A stretch of 64,000 nucleotides of DNA from Nostocales cyanobacterium HT-58-2 (lineage in GTDB: Bacteria; Cyanobacteriota; Cyanobacteriia; Cyanobacteriales; Nostocaceae): assembly GCA_002163975.1 (NCBI GenBank), contig CP019636.1:2145001-2209000 (forward strand). The letters are read 5' to 3'. The first letter of the stretch is position 1; each line of letters begins with the position of its first letter. Shown here piece after piece: positions 53,996 to 62,796 of the stretch. A model generated the notes under the pieces. It saw only the letters and a program-made list of their open reading frames with translations, made no database searches and was not told the origin of the DNA. The translations under genes were made by a program, and so were the position numbers.

Positions 53996-55159
53996 CTACC
54001 CTTGTTTGACAGTAGCGTATGCCCAATCCAACCAAGGTAGCAACGCTTCAATATTTGCAGTTTCTACTGTGGCTCCACCCCAAATCCTGATTCCAGGAGG
54101 TGCAGCGCGGTAGGATGCGATGTCAAAAGCGACTTCTTGCTTTTCTAAGAGTTTCGCTAATTTTTTAGCAGATTCTGCCTGCTTCTCTGGGCTTAAAGCT
54201 GTAAACCAATCATCCACGATCTTGAGGCAGATCGAGGTACAGGAACGAGTTTCTGGGTTCTCAGACAAGAAAGCTGCCCAATCACTTTGCTCAACCCAAC
54301 GGGCAATTGTTGCGAGATTTGCTTCGCTACGACGAATAAGACTTGGTAGTCCACCAAGACTTTCTGCCCAGAGTAATCCATCAAGTGCATCTTCTACACA
54401 CAACATTGACGGCGTGTTGATGGTGTCGCCTTTGAAAATACCTTCAATGAGCTTGCCTTTTTGTGTCAAGCGAAAGAGCTTCGGGATAGGCCAAGCAGGT
54501 TGGTAGCTTTCCAAACGTTCGACAGCACGGGGTGAAAGCACAATAACTCCATGTTGCGCTTCTCCTCCCAGGACCTTTTGCCAAGAGTAGGTGACAACAT
54601 CCAACTTCTCCCAGGGGATTTCCATTGCGAAAACAGCAGAGGTCGCATCGCAGATGGTCAGACCTTGGCGGTCATCTTTGATCCAATCGCCATTAGGGAC
54701 TCTCACTCCTGATGTCGTGCCATTCCACAAAAACACCACATCATGACCAAAGTCAACTTGGTTGAGATCTGGCAAACTCCCGTACGTTGCCTTAAGAATG
54801 TTAAGATTTGGCAACTTTAGCTCGTCTACGACATCTTTAACCCATTCCAAACCAAAGCTTTCCCATGCCAAGATATCAACGGGGAGCTTTCCCAACAGTG
54901 ACCACAATGCCATTTCCACTGCGCCTGTATCGGAAGCAGGAACGATACCTAAGCGATAATCAGCAGGAACACCAAGAATGGCTTTGGAGCGCTCAATAAC
55001 TTCTTCTATCCGGGCTTTGCCAGCTGCAGAACGATGAGAGCGACCCACACAGGCGTTTTCCAGTTTGGAAACAGACCAACCAGGACGTTTGGCGCAAGGA
55101 CCGGAAGAGAAATGAGGAACTTGTGGCTTTGTTGTTGGAGGAGTAAGATGTGATGACAT
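53996..55159 (-). CDS. serC: Phosphoserine transaminase (archaeal/alphaproteobacterial type)
   Basis: SerC makes O-phosphoserine from 3-phosphohydroxypyruvate and glutamate in serine synthesis, using pyridoxal phosphate. The 387-residue protein starts [20 protein letters not shown]. It shows [17 protein letters not shown] and the PLP lysine in [15 protein letters not shown]. The long [17 protein letters not shown] region marks the serC_2 type found in methanogens and alphaproteobacteria, rather than the short E. coli type. A hairpin CGACCT...AGGTCG lies at 55182-55199, just upstream. Confidence 0.9.
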   Translation of the reverse strand: MSSHLTPPTTKPQVPHFSSGPCAKRPGWSVSKLENACVGRSHRSAAGKARIEEVIERSKAILGVPADYRLGIVPASDTGAVEMALWSLLGKLPVDILAWESFGLEWVKDVVDELKLPNLNILKATYGSLPDLNQVDFGHDVVFLWNGTTSGVRVPNGDWIKDDRQGLTICDATSAVFAMEIPWEKLDVVTYSWQKVLGGEAQHGVIVLSPRAVERLESYQPAWPIPKLFRLTQKGKLIEGIFKGDTINTPSMLCVEDALDGLLWAESLGGLPSLIRRSEANLATIARWVEQSDWAAFLSENPETRSCTSICLKIVDDWFTALSPEKQAESAKKLAKLLEKQEVAFDIASYRAAPPGIRIWGGATVETANIEALLPWLDWAYATVKQG

Positions 55160-55393
55160 ACAAGATACTTTAGATTTAGATGCGACCTGATAGAAGGTCG
55201 TAACTCGCTATTACTTTACGCCTTGGTTTGTTCTAGGTCAACACTCAAAATTTATGAACTCCTATACAAAATATGGATGGTTCCTTGAAATCAACAAAAG
55301 TTCTGTTTGATACTCATGGAATTCCAAATATAGCAAACCTAGCATACCAACTGAATAAACTATGTGAGTACGACCTTGCCAATCATGGAGAAC

Positions 55394-55921
55394 TTACTGT
55401 TTCTTCTTCTTCGGAGAAAGAACCTCAAACTCGAAAAAACCAAGGCGACGATCATCAACGTAAACTGTGATCGTATGTTTACCAGTAGGATCACCAGAAG
55501 CAATAGTCCAAAAATTCTCAATGACTCCTTTTTTTGCCGATTGCTTACGCTTGGTGACTGCTTCCATACCATCCGCTGAGATGACGAAATTTTCGCCACT
55601 ACTTGTACTCCAAGTTTCTGGCAGTTTTGGTAATCGAAGGACTTCTCGCCATGTCACTTCATTTTGGCTATCCTTTAGCTGAATGCGCCATCCGTACCTT
55701 TGTCCTTGTTGAAATGGTACTTTAGTTGTGGGGACTAAGGTCATTTTACCGTTACTATCATCTCTCAAAACCCCAAACTCAGCTTTCTTGACTGTTATCG
55801 TTTTCGTATTGACGGATTCGGAAGATACGATGTCATTAAAAGCTAAAGAAGATACAACCCATGATGTCATCCAGCAAGAAGTTAGCACTACGCCGTAAGC
55901 CAAATTTTTCATTTGCATCAA
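55394..55921 (-). CDS. Secreted small protein (DUF3859-like)
   Basis: A 175-residue protein with a hydrophobic N-terminal signal (MKNLAYGVVLTSCWMTSWVV, cleavage near LAFND). The mature part is beta-rich with FGVLRDDSNGKMTLVPTTKV and RYGWRIQLKD, and ends in a basic SPKKKKQ. It resembles DUF3859 proteins, whose function is unknown. The start at 55921 or the second ATG three codons on are both possible. Confidence 0.7.
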   Translation of the reverse strand: MMQMKNLAYGVVLTSCWMTSWVVSSLAFNDIVSSESVNTKTITVKKAEFGVLRDDSNGKMTLVPTTKVPFQQGQRYGWRIQLKDSQNEVTWREVLRLPKLPETWSTSSGENFVISADGMEAVTKRKQSAKKGVIENFWTIASGDPTGKHTITVYVDDRRLGFFEFEVLSPKKKKQ

Positions 55922-56138
55922 TTTTTTGTTAAAAAGTGCTTTTTAAGTCATATATGAATAAACCTCTTTTTTTCAGATACACTGCTGACATTTTTATGGC
56001 ATTAAAGTTTAGTTTTACTTATGCTACAGAAAGAGGAAAAACAACATCGCTTCTTGACCGACTTCATTCCCAATACGGTTCACTTAATGGTATTGCGGAA
56101 GTCTCCACCCTCAAGCAAAGCTAAGTATGGGTACTTCA

Positions 56139-56663
56139 CTATCCACGAAATACATTGACACTGCAACGAGAAGCATGAGTATCTAACTTGCTTAAAGCAT
56201 TCCAGGTAAGAGATCCAATAATGCCATCGCTTTCTAGAGAGTGTTCTGCTTGAAAAGCCTGGACTGCTTCGTAAGTTTTTGCTCCAAAAACACCATCGAC
56301 AGCACCAAAGTAGTAAGCACCAACTTTGAGGGCTTCTTGAACAGCTTTCACTATGGTTCCGCTACAGCCAATACAAATTTTTGGCAAGCTAGCAGATCCC
56401 TGGGATAAATAAGCCCAAGTCTGTTCTCCCACAACTCCGTCTATAGTTAAGAAAGCAAGACACTGCAAGTATTTCACCGCATCTCGGGTCTGCCGGTCAA
56501 AGTAACCCGTGGTAGAAACCGATAAAGGATATGCTGATATAGTATCTAGTTGAACAAGCCTTTGATTCAGGCTTCTCTGCATTTCTTTAACGATTTGACC
56601 GCTGGCACCAAATTGTAAGGTTGGTTTCTTTGTAGAAAATTGAACTGCAATAGACAAAACCAT
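56139..56663 (-). CDS. Peptidoglycan-binding-domain protein
   Basis: A 174-residue protein with two PG_binding_1 repeats at about residues 18-85 and 95-160. Each has LQFGASGQIVKEMQ- or CSGTIVKAVQEA-type starts and a D/V-G-x-x-G end (TIDGVVGEQTWAYL; ESDGIIGSLTWNAL). The repeats bind cell-wall glycan. No catalytic domain is attached and no clear signal peptide is seen at this start, so the location is unclear. Confidence 0.88.
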   Translation of the reverse strand: MVLSIAVQFSTKKPTLQFGASGQIVKEMQRSLNQRLVQLDTISAYPLSVSTTGYFDRQTRDAVKYLQCLAFLTIDGVVGEQTWAYLSQGSASLPKICIGCSGTIVKAVQEALKVGAYYFGAVDGVFGAKTYEAVQAFQAEHSLESDGIIGSLTWNALSKLDTHASRCSVNVFRG

Positions 56664-57050
56664 AATGTCTCATTAATATCTGAGGAGATATTAAAGACTT
56701 ATAAAAGAAATATTAAAGTTCCCGTAAAACAGAGACATCAAAAGAACAATTTTTTGTTTGGATACCAGTAGTTCTGTCACATTTTTTCTCAGTATGACAT
56801 CCGGTAAAAACTAATTTTTTATCTTTTTATACATCAAAAGGGTATATGAGGAGGTTTTTTGTGTATAAAATGCTTCTTTTCGTTTTCTAAAAAACTAGTA
56901 TATGTAGGGGTTTTTCTTTTTTTTTAAGTAGTACAATTGTTCTAGTAAGACAATTGGTCTTGGCGATCGCCCACATATGCTTGAGCACAATCCTTGAGCT
57001 TAGGCACAGGGGGCGCTTCGTCCTTGCCTTGATGAGGGTAGGAGTGAGAA
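56664..57050. other. AT-rich spacer
   Basis: No gene is seen. It has a long T-rich run around 56910-56925 followed by a GTACAATTGTTC / AAGACAATTGGTC pair of related motifs and a HIP1-like GCGATCGCC at 56965. Promoters of the two divergent genes must lie here. Confidence 0.4.
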
Positions 57051-57458
57051 ATGCTCAGCCGATCAACACACGTTAGTGTATTTGTGAAGGACTGTGATGA
57101 AGCACTTCACTGGTATACTGAGAAGCCTGGACTTAAATCACATAATGATGATAAACACAGTTCAGGCGCTACGCGTAGCGTCAAGCCTCCAGCTTATCGC
57201 TGGTTGAAAATTGGTGTCAAGGGGCAAAATGACTTAGAAATCGTACTTCATAAGCTCGATACAGAGCCAGAATTTTTACTTATTGACAAGACACCAATTT
57301 TTGTATTTAGTACTAACGATTGCCATGCCCAAGTCCAACACCTTCGCGCCCAAGGCGTCAAAATGACTGGTGAACCAGAAGAGTTACTTTGCAGAGTGCA
57401 GGTTATTTTTGAAGACTTGTACGGCAACACTCATGTCTTGTTGGAATCAACCAAATAA
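57051..57458 (+). CDS. VOC-family (glyoxalase/bleomycin-resistance fold) protein
   Basis: A 135-residue protein with the paired beta-alpha-beta VOC fold: STHVSVFVKDCDEALHWYTE at the N-terminus and FEDLYGNTHVLLES at the end. Around residues 40-44 it has SGATRSVKP, coded by DNA containing the perfect palindrome CGCTACGCGTAGCG. Homologues normally have a shorter loop there, so this may be a small repeat inserted in frame. The metal ligand set is incomplete and the substrate is unknown. Confidence 0.85.
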   Translation: MLSRSTHVSVFVKDCDEALHWYTEKPGLKSHNDDKHSSGATRSVKPPAYRWLKIGVKGQNDLEIVLHKLDTEPEFLLIDKTPIFVFSTNDCHAQVQHLRAQGVKMTGEPEELLCRVQVIFEDLYGNTHVLLESTK

Positions 57459-57544
57459 ATGAATTGAACAAGACCTTAAAGAGGTCAAAGTGCAAACGTG
57501 TAAGGAAATAAGCCACAGATAAAAATATAGTAGTATTTAATACC

Positions 57545-58231
57545 ATGATGACAAAAGTGAAGAGTGCGACTGTAGCCCAAAACGACGAACAAGCAATTGA
57601 AAAATCAGACTTTGAGCAACAATATTTAGAAGAAAAAGCTAATACTATCAAAAGCTTTGTAGATGATAGTATTTCCTTCCAAATGCTTGCGGATGCCACC
57701 GAGACAATTCTGCGTCATGCCTTTTGGTTATCCAAGCAAAAACGGAGGCGTTCACTCAAAGAATATAGAAAGCTACTTGTTGACCAGGGTTGGAAAGGCG
57801 AGGAAAAAAGATATCTTAAGATTGCGACGGCATTTCAAAAATTTGCGCCCCAAGACTTAGCACAAATTGAACCAAGCACCGTCTATCAACTGGCTGAGAA
57901 TAGCAAAAAGTACAAGCAAGTCATAGATAGACTACTTGACTTAACTGCAATCACTCAAGAAGCTGTGCGTTCCTTAATGAGAGAACAGTACACTCCCAAA
58001 GAACAAAAACCTGAAAAACCAAGTATTTGGCGGCGGACAAAGAATGGAGGGAGATATTGTCAAATTCCACCGATTCATGAAACAGATGAGCGGACTGGCA
58101 CAACTTTGCAAAAGATGATAGATGAGGAGGGTTTGAGCGCACAGTCCATTGTGGCAGAAGCTGTTGCTCTGCGGCAAGCATACAAAGAAGGGCGGCTTGC
58201 ACTTGTGGAAAAAAAAGGCGACTTAAACTGA
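57545..58231 (+). CDS. Protein of unknown function, helical, basic
   Basis: A 228-residue soluble protein, largely helical, with a lysine/arginine-rich centre (LSKQKRRRSLKEYRKLLVDQ) that could bind nucleic acid. Its start is ATG 57545, with a second Met at 57548. No recognisable domain; the look is that of plasmid- or phage-type accessory proteins. It is followed by a foldback repeat. Confidence 0.65.
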   Translation: MMTKVKSATVAQNDEQAIEKSDFEQQYLEEKANTIKSFVDDSISFQMLADATETILRHAFWLSKQKRRRSLKEYRKLLVDQGWKGEEKRYLKIATAFQKFAPQDLAQIEPSTVYQLAENSKKYKQVIDRLLDLTAITQEAVRSLMREQYTPKEQKPEKPSIWRRTKNGGRYCQIPPIHETDERTGTTLQKMIDEEGLSAQSIVAEAVALRQAYKEGRLALVEKKGDLN

Positions 58232-58322
58232 AGTTTGCAAGCAATTATTTTGTCTTTTTCAGACTTCAATAAGCTGTTGCGCATTTAAATTGTACATTCT
58301 TTCGTAAAGGTAGTCAAAAAGT

Positions 58323-58489
58323 GAGCCAGCGCGGTCTTGGGGGTTTCCCCCATGAGCGACTGGCGAACCCCGTTCGCGGTAGCGTCTCCGCAGGAGAAGG
58401 GGTCAAAAGTCAAAAGTCAAAAAACTGTTGACCCTTGACTCTTGAACGCCAGTCGCCTAAGGAGGGAAACCCTCCCGCAGCGCTGGCTC
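58323..58489. repeat. 167-bp foldback element with 43-bp imperfect arms
   Basis: Left arm 58323-58365 and right arm 58447-58489 are equal-length imperfect inverted repeats. Both carry GAGCCAGCGC at the outer end, GGGTTTCCC in the centre and GCGACTGGCG at the inner end. The loop contains TTGACCCTTGACTCTTGA heptamers. Foldback units like this are dispersed in Nostocales genomes. Confidence 0.8.
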
Positions 58490-58512
58490 CTCTTGACCCT
58501 TGACAGTTTGTA

Positions 58513-58989
58513 TCATGAGTATCTACTAGCGGGTAAAAGAACAATATCAATGACTTTACCCACTGTTAGACCAAACGCAGCAACAACAGTGAGTAGCAAA
58601 AGCCTATTTCTTTTGCAAAAGCCAGCAAAACGTAGTTCTATTTCAGCCAAAAGTGTAGTTGCTAAGGGTAAGACAACAAAAGATGTAAAAAGCGACCAAG
58701 TGGCAATTAGAGCAATTAATATACTTACAATTACGACGATAAATAAACTCATAGAACCAATTTTAATCAAACCCTCTAACCAAACAATACTCCTCCAAAT
58801 AAGGGTTAACACGATAGCTAACACAAAAGCTCCCACTAGCCAAACAATATGATGCTCGGATAAATACCATCCTAGCCAAGCATAAGCTAGCCAGAGTAAC
58901 ATCAGAGGTCGCCAAGGAACCCTATTAAAATAGGTAACATTCAGGACCAAAGTGTTAGCCCTGTCAATAAAAACATACCAAATTGACAT
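58513..58989 (-). CDS. Four-helix membrane protein of unknown function
   Basis: A 158-residue protein with hydrophobic segments at about 25-45, 48-68, 75-100 and 127-152. No catalytic or family motif is visible. The foldback repeat begins 24 bp past its stop. Confidence 0.65.
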   Translation of the reverse strand: MSIWYVFIDRANTLVLNVTYFNRVPWRPLMLLWLAYAWLGWYLSEHHIVWLVGAFVLAIVLTLIWRSIVWLEGLIKIGSMSLFIVVIVSILIALIATWSLFTSFVVLPLATTLLAEIELRFAGFCKRNRLLLLTVVAAFGLTVGKVIDIVLLPASRYS

Positions 58990-59105
58990 AGGGATTAAGT
59001 TATCTGCTAAACTCTTAACTGCTTTGTGACTTCTCTTGAGTTCACTAATAAAGATAACTGTCTTGGTATAAGATTACTATTTGATTTTTAAACAAAATTA
59101 GGTAT

Positions 59106-59142
59106 TGTAGGATGCGTTAGGATGAAATCCGTAACGCATCAA
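59106..59142. repeat. Copy of the TGTAGGATGCGTTA dispersed repeat
   Basis: TGTAGGATGCGTTAGGATG is followed by CCGTAACGCATCA, a compact inverted pair. It is the same family as at 791, 9566 and 28781. Confidence 0.6.
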
Positions 59143-59356
59143 TATCAAAGGTTTAGTGCGTCACGCTGTCGCTAACTGGCTCCCCTACGTATCCTTTTAA
59201 AATCCAACCAGATTCCTATAATCCAGACTTTCTTTACCTGCAAATACTGTTGACACCACAACCTCAGTATGAATTTGAATACTATTGATTCATACTTCCG
59301 AGGGTCGTAATTTCTTATTCAGACACGTAAGGTTAAGAGAGAAAGAATTTCATCGA

Positions 59357-59983
59357 ATGACCATGCAAACTCAAGCAGAAGAACGCATACTTAATCCCAA
59401 ATTAGAGAGAGTTGCCAACGTTTTGCGCCTTGTTGGTTGGGTTAGTTTTTGGTTACAGCTGGGATTGGGAGCTGCTGCTAGTTTGATGTTAATATTTGCT
59501 ATTTCTGGTCGCAACTTTTCTCAAGCACTAACGCCACCTACGCCTGGAGTAGGAGTCAATACTTACACTCAAGGAGCAATACCAGGAATTAGTATCAGCA
59601 TTTTTTGGGCTGTTAGTGGAATCTTAGCATTACTTTTTAGTCTTTATTTAGCTTTTCGTCTGACTCGCTTTGCCAAACGGCTTGGCAATCCAAACCCAGA
59701 TTTACATCCTAAAAAAGCACTGGTCATCCAATTGCTACGACTTAGTGTGATTGCTAGTTTAGTGGGAATGTTGCTCTTCATTTTGGGGGGTGGCGCTGGT
59801 TTGGGAGTCCTACTATCAAAGTCCATTGCCCAACCCCAAGGGGTCGCAATTTATGATCCAAATCGGATTATTCGTTCCCTTGATATCTTTGTCGCCATGG
59901 CAAATATGAGTGGTATTGCTGCTCACTTTATCGGAACAGTTGCTTCTTTGGGACTCTTTAACTGGCTGCATCCACAGTCATGA
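59357..59983 (+). CDS. DUF3611-family membrane protein
   Basis: The frame begins at 59285, but the conserved part starts at ATG 59357 (MTMQTQAEERILNPKLERVA), 208 residues. Four hydrophobic segments follow, with RLVGWVSFWLQLGLGAAASL first. The family DUF3611 is found in cyanobacteria and in plastids, where TIC21/PIC1 is a member associated with import or iron permease function. Here it is probably a thylakoid or inner-membrane protein. Confidence 0.8.
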   Translation: MTMQTQAEERILNPKLERVANVLRLVGWVSFWLQLGLGAAASLMLIFAISGRNFSQALTPPTPGVGVNTYTQGAIPGISISIFWAVSGILALLFSLYLAFRLTRFAKRLGNPNPDLHPKKALVIQLLRLSVIASLVGMLLFILGGGAGLGVLLSKSIAQPQGVAIYDPNRIIRSLDIFVAMANMSGIAAHFIGTVASLGLFNWLHPQS

Positions 59984-60754
59984 TTAGAAACCAAAGGCTA
60001 AAAAGCCACCATCAACGGCAATACACTGTCCGGTAATATAAGTGGCTGTTGGCATACACAAAAATGCGACTAAACCTGCGACTTCCTCTGGTGTGCCAAC
60101 TCGTCCCATTGGCGTGCGTGATAGCACAGAATTTAACACATCTGAATTGCTCAACAGTGGTTCAGTGAGAGGAGTGCGAATAAACCAGGGAGCAACAGTG
60201 TTTACCCGAATTTGGTCTAGTGCCCATTCTGTAGCCAAAGAACGAGTGAGTTGTACAAGCGCTGCTTTTGTCATTCCGTAGGGTGCGCCTGTGCGAACCG
60301 AGGTTAACCCAGCAACAGAACCAATGTTAACAATGCTACTGTTGTCTCCTGCTTTGAGCAAAGGGTAAGCCAGTCGGCACATCTCAAATGTAGAATTTAA
60401 ATTGGTTTGAAAGATATATTCATACTCTTGTTCTGTATACTCCACCGCCTTTTTACGAATATTAGTACCAACATTGTTGACAAGGATATCTAACCCTCCT
60501 AAAGTTTGATGTACTTGTTCAAAAATTGCCTGACGACCATGAGATGTTGCAACGTCTACTGCAATTCCATCAGCTTTCCATGCTTGCAATTGCCAGTTAT
60601 CAAGCTGCTGCTTTATTGCTTGTACATCTCTGGCAACAATCATAATCTCAGCACCAAGAGACAGGAATTCTTGGGCGATCGCCAGTCCAATTCCCTTTGT
60701 TGCTCCGGTAATCAAGGCTTTTTTTCCTGTTAATGTCCAACGGTTATTGCCCAT
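59984..60754 (-). CDS. SDR-family oxidoreductase (tropinone-reductase-like)
   Basis: A 256-residue classical short-chain dehydrogenase. The NAD(P) loop is [14 protein letters not shown], then NNVGTNIRK, the catalytic Ser in [10 protein letters not shown] and Tyr-x3-Lys in YGMTKAALV. The C-terminus [15 protein letters not shown] is typical. Substrate unknown; tropinone-reductase-like members reduce ketones. Its stop abuts the stop of the DUF3611 gene. Confidence 0.92.
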   Translation of the reverse strand: MGNNRWTLTGKKALITGATKGIGLAIAQEFLSLGAEIMIVARDVQAIKQQLDNWQLQAWKADGIAVDVATSHGRQAIFEQVHQTLGGLDILVNNVGTNIRKKAVEYTEQEYEYIFQTNLNSTFEMCRLAYPLLKAGDNSSIVNIGSVAGLTSVRTGAPYGMTKAALVQLTRSLATEWALDQIRVNTVAPWFIRTPLTEPLLSNSDVLNSVLSRTPMGRVGTPEEVAGLVAFLCMPTATYITGQCIAVDGGFLAFGF

Positions 60755-60930
60755 TGCAGCCCTTATGCAGTGATTTTTTATTTTTGTATATAAGTTGAGT
60801 GTAGGAGTTCAAGGTTAGGATTTTGAAGGCGATGTAAGCGCGACAAGCCGCTTTGATGATGGGGTTAATTTAGACGATAGCTTAGTAGCATAAAGATGAA
60901 CAGTAAACCTAAACTGAGCTGATACATAAG

Positions 60931-61050
60931 TCATGGGTTTTGGCGCAATTGCTCGAATGCATGAGCTTTTGTCATACGGACAAGATGTTCTATGGTCAGA
61001 TAGCGTTCTAGTTCAGCTTCACCTTTCGCTGAAAGTGTTCCTGCTTTACC
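60931..61050 (-). pseudogene. Relic of a toxin-antitoxin-type small gene
   Basis: On the reverse strand from 61050 the frame reads GKAGTLSAKGEAELERYLTI, then EHLVRMTKAHAFEQLRQNP and a TGA at 60931. That pattern is a typical tail of small antitoxin-type proteins. Upstream, an immediate stop is preceded by LIDTDIF in the same frame, resembling the first strand of a PIN domain. So a scrambled relic is likely, not a functional gene. Confidence 0.5.
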
Positions 61051-61143
61051 TTAAAAAATATCCGTATCAATCAGCCTAAGAGAATTTTGGCAAATCTGCA
61101 ACAACTTTTGCTACAAGCAATAGTTGTCATAAATGCACGATCT

Positions 61144-61336
61144 ACTGAAATGAGAAAGCATTTAAGCTTTAGGAGAAAACAAACTGCGGTTTGCTTGCTG
61201 AATTTACTGAAATGAGAAAGCATTTAAGCTTTAAGAGAAAACAAACTGCGGTTTGCTTGCTGAATTTATTAAAGTGAGAAAGCATTTAAGCTTTAGGAGA
61301 AAACAAACTGCGGTTTGCTTACTGAATTTACTAAAA
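61144..61336. repeat. 62-bp tandem repeat, three copies
   Basis: The unit GAGAAAGCATTTAAGCTTTA, then GGAGAAAACAAACTGCGG and so on, starts at 61152, 61214 and 61276, with single-base differences and a partial fourth copy. Each unit contains the palindromes AAGCATTTAAGCTT and CAAACTGCGGTTTG. There are no unique spacers between copies. Confidence 0.9.
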
Positions 61337-61696
61337 TTGGAAAGTAATTAGGCATTTTGAGAAAGATTAATTTTGGGGGCTGTGAAATCCCCGAGGAATT
61401 GAAGAATAGATCTAGCGGCGAATGGTAGAAGTATAAACGCGATGTCTGGCGATAAGCCGATGCAACGTCTACGCAGTTTTAGTAATGGGGTAATACCATT
61501 TCACGAAATTCTTGATATAAATCACTTTTCTTGCTCCCCCTGCTTCCTTTGCTCCCGAAGCTTGCCATCTGTATCAATTTTAAGGTGAAACGGTATAACT
61601 CATCAATATGCGATGGCACAGAGTGCCCGCCAGAGGCGATCGCAATTTCTCATCTGTGATAAGTTGCTATGGCTTGAATATTTAAACCAGTTACTA
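61337..61696. other. Spacer with dispersed GCGATAAGC-type repeats
   Basis: No gene is seen. At 61441-61490 there is GATGTCTGGCGATAAGCC, a relative of repeats at 62363 and 63340. TACCATTTCAC at about 61493 is answered by GTGAAACGGTA near 61585. Confidence 0.4.
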
Positions 61697-62074
61697 CTAC
61701 CAGTTAATGATTGTCAAAGTTGTTACCTTTGTTAATTCGCGATCATTAGTTACTAAACTAGCTCCAACTTGAAGCGCAGTTGAAGCAATAATCGCATCTG
61801 GGAGTTTTACCCGATATTGCAACCGGATTTGAATAATCTGTTCGATTAATAAATTATTACTGGCTACTAAATTAATGACTTCTACACGCTTGAGAAATTG
61901 CTCAAATAACTGGCAATCGCTTTCACTCAACTCAGAAAATGCTAAAAATTCAATTTGACTGATGACGGAAATTCCTACCCATTCGGCATTTTGCAATAAT
62001 GTAACTAACGCACTGGAACCTTGTAATAATGAAACGATGGCATTGGTATCCAGTAGATAACGTTTACCATTCAT
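61697..62074 (-). CDS. vapC: PIN-domain toxin (VapC-like)
   Basis: I start it at ATG 62074 (MNGKRYLLDTNAIVSLLQGS), the usual PIN start, inside the end of the antitoxin gene. The frame runs 11 codons further upstream without support. The 125-residue protein has the metal-binding acids in LLDTNAIVSLL, QIEFLAFSE, LPDAIIASTAL and VTNDRELTK, so the nuclease site is complete. VapC toxins cut tRNA or rRNA and are kept in check by the antitoxin encoded just upstream. Confidence 0.88.
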   Translation of the reverse strand: MNGKRYLLDTNAIVSLLQGSSALVTLLQNAEWVGISVISQIEFLAFSELSESDCQLFEQFLKRVEVINLVASNNLLIEQIIQIRLQYRVKLPDAIIASTALQVGASLVTNDRELTKVTTLTIINW

Positions 62075-62288
62075 CCCGTAACATCCTTGTTTGGGTGATA
62101 CTATCACCCTGCCAGCTTAAACGTCCCGCTAAATCAGAAAAATCATAGGATTTCGTTTGAGGAGTATCTGGGACACTTGGATTTAAAACGACAACTACAT
62201 CAACAGTACCAGATGATAATTCAGTGGGAATATCAAGATGTAAAATACCCAAATCATTGATAAATGCTGCAAGCTTTATAACTTTCAC
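62064..62288 (-). CDS. Antitoxin of the PIN toxin
   Basis: A 74-residue acidic protein that precedes the toxin gene and overlaps its start by 11 bp (62064-62074). It begins MKVIKLAAFINDLGILHLDI and ends with a toxin-binding-type tail TRMLRDEW. The order antitoxin then toxin, with translational overlap, is that of a VapBC-type module. Confidence 0.8.
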   Translation of the reverse strand: MKVIKLAAFINDLGILHLDIPTELSSGTVDVVVVLNPSVPDTPQTKSYDFSDLAGRLSWQGDSITQTRMLRDEW

Positions 62289-62457
62289 TTTCTGAAATTT
62301 GATATATCTGTATCCTCATTATAAGTGGTAATAAGTAAGCACTAGCTGTTTGTTGGATAAGGTGATGTCTGGCGACAAGAAGCAGAGCTTCTACGCACTT
62401 CTGATGATAGGTGATATAGGCGGCGATAAGCGGAGCGATTAGCCTTGTCCTGGCAGA

Positions 62458-62520
62458 CACGCTCCGCGTTGGCGTAGCCTGTCCGCAGGACTTACGGCTA
62501 TCGCATTTCTGATGATGGGA
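62458..62520. repeat. Dispersed GC-rich intergenic repeat
   Basis: ACGCTCCGCGTTGGCGTAGC followed by CTGTCCGCAGGAC and ACGGCTATCGCATTTCTG, a combination found repeatedly in Nostocales spacers; the related GCGATAAGCGGAGC core occurs at 62414 and 63340. Confidence 0.5.
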
Positions 62521-62571
62521 TTGATGTGGGTGATCATCTTGGTTAATATTTATATCATCGCTCTAAAAACT

Positions 62572-62790
62572 CTATTGTGTCAGAGTATCAAGTTTAGCTA
62601 GTATTCTTAAGCCTTCTTCTGGGTTGCCAGTCACAGCTATTGCTTTAAATCTCGTATGGGCATCAAATTCTGCTAAAGCTATGGTAGAAAGTTCTTCAAT
62701 CAGCTTATTGACACTAATGCCTTTAGCTTGAGCAAGTTCTTTCAATCTATTATGCTTATCGTCTGGTAAACGAATAGTTAAAGTTGCCAT
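62572..62790 (-). CDS. Ribbon-helix-helix antitoxin-type protein
   Basis: A 72-residue protein starting MATLTIRLPDDKHNRLKELA, the RHH strand-helix-helix DNA-binding fold (CopG/Arc type), followed by a tail with NPEEGLRILAKLD that would bind a toxin. It lies only 6 bp downstream of the PIN-family gene at 62797-63219 and is transcribed with it, so the order here is toxin first. Confidence 0.85.
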   Translation of the reverse strand: MATLTIRLPDDKHNRLKELAQAKGISVNKLIEELSTIALAEFDAHTRFKAIAVTGNPEEGLRILAKLDTLTQ

Positions 62791-62796
62791 TTTTGT

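Noticed and set aside
55273-55470. 65-codon plus-strand frame inside the spacer and the DUF3859-like gene
   Set aside because: It overlaps the real reverse-strand gene for part of its length and has no ribosome site.
61144-61336. Possible CRISPR array
   Set aside because: The 62-bp units are tandem with no unique spacers between them.
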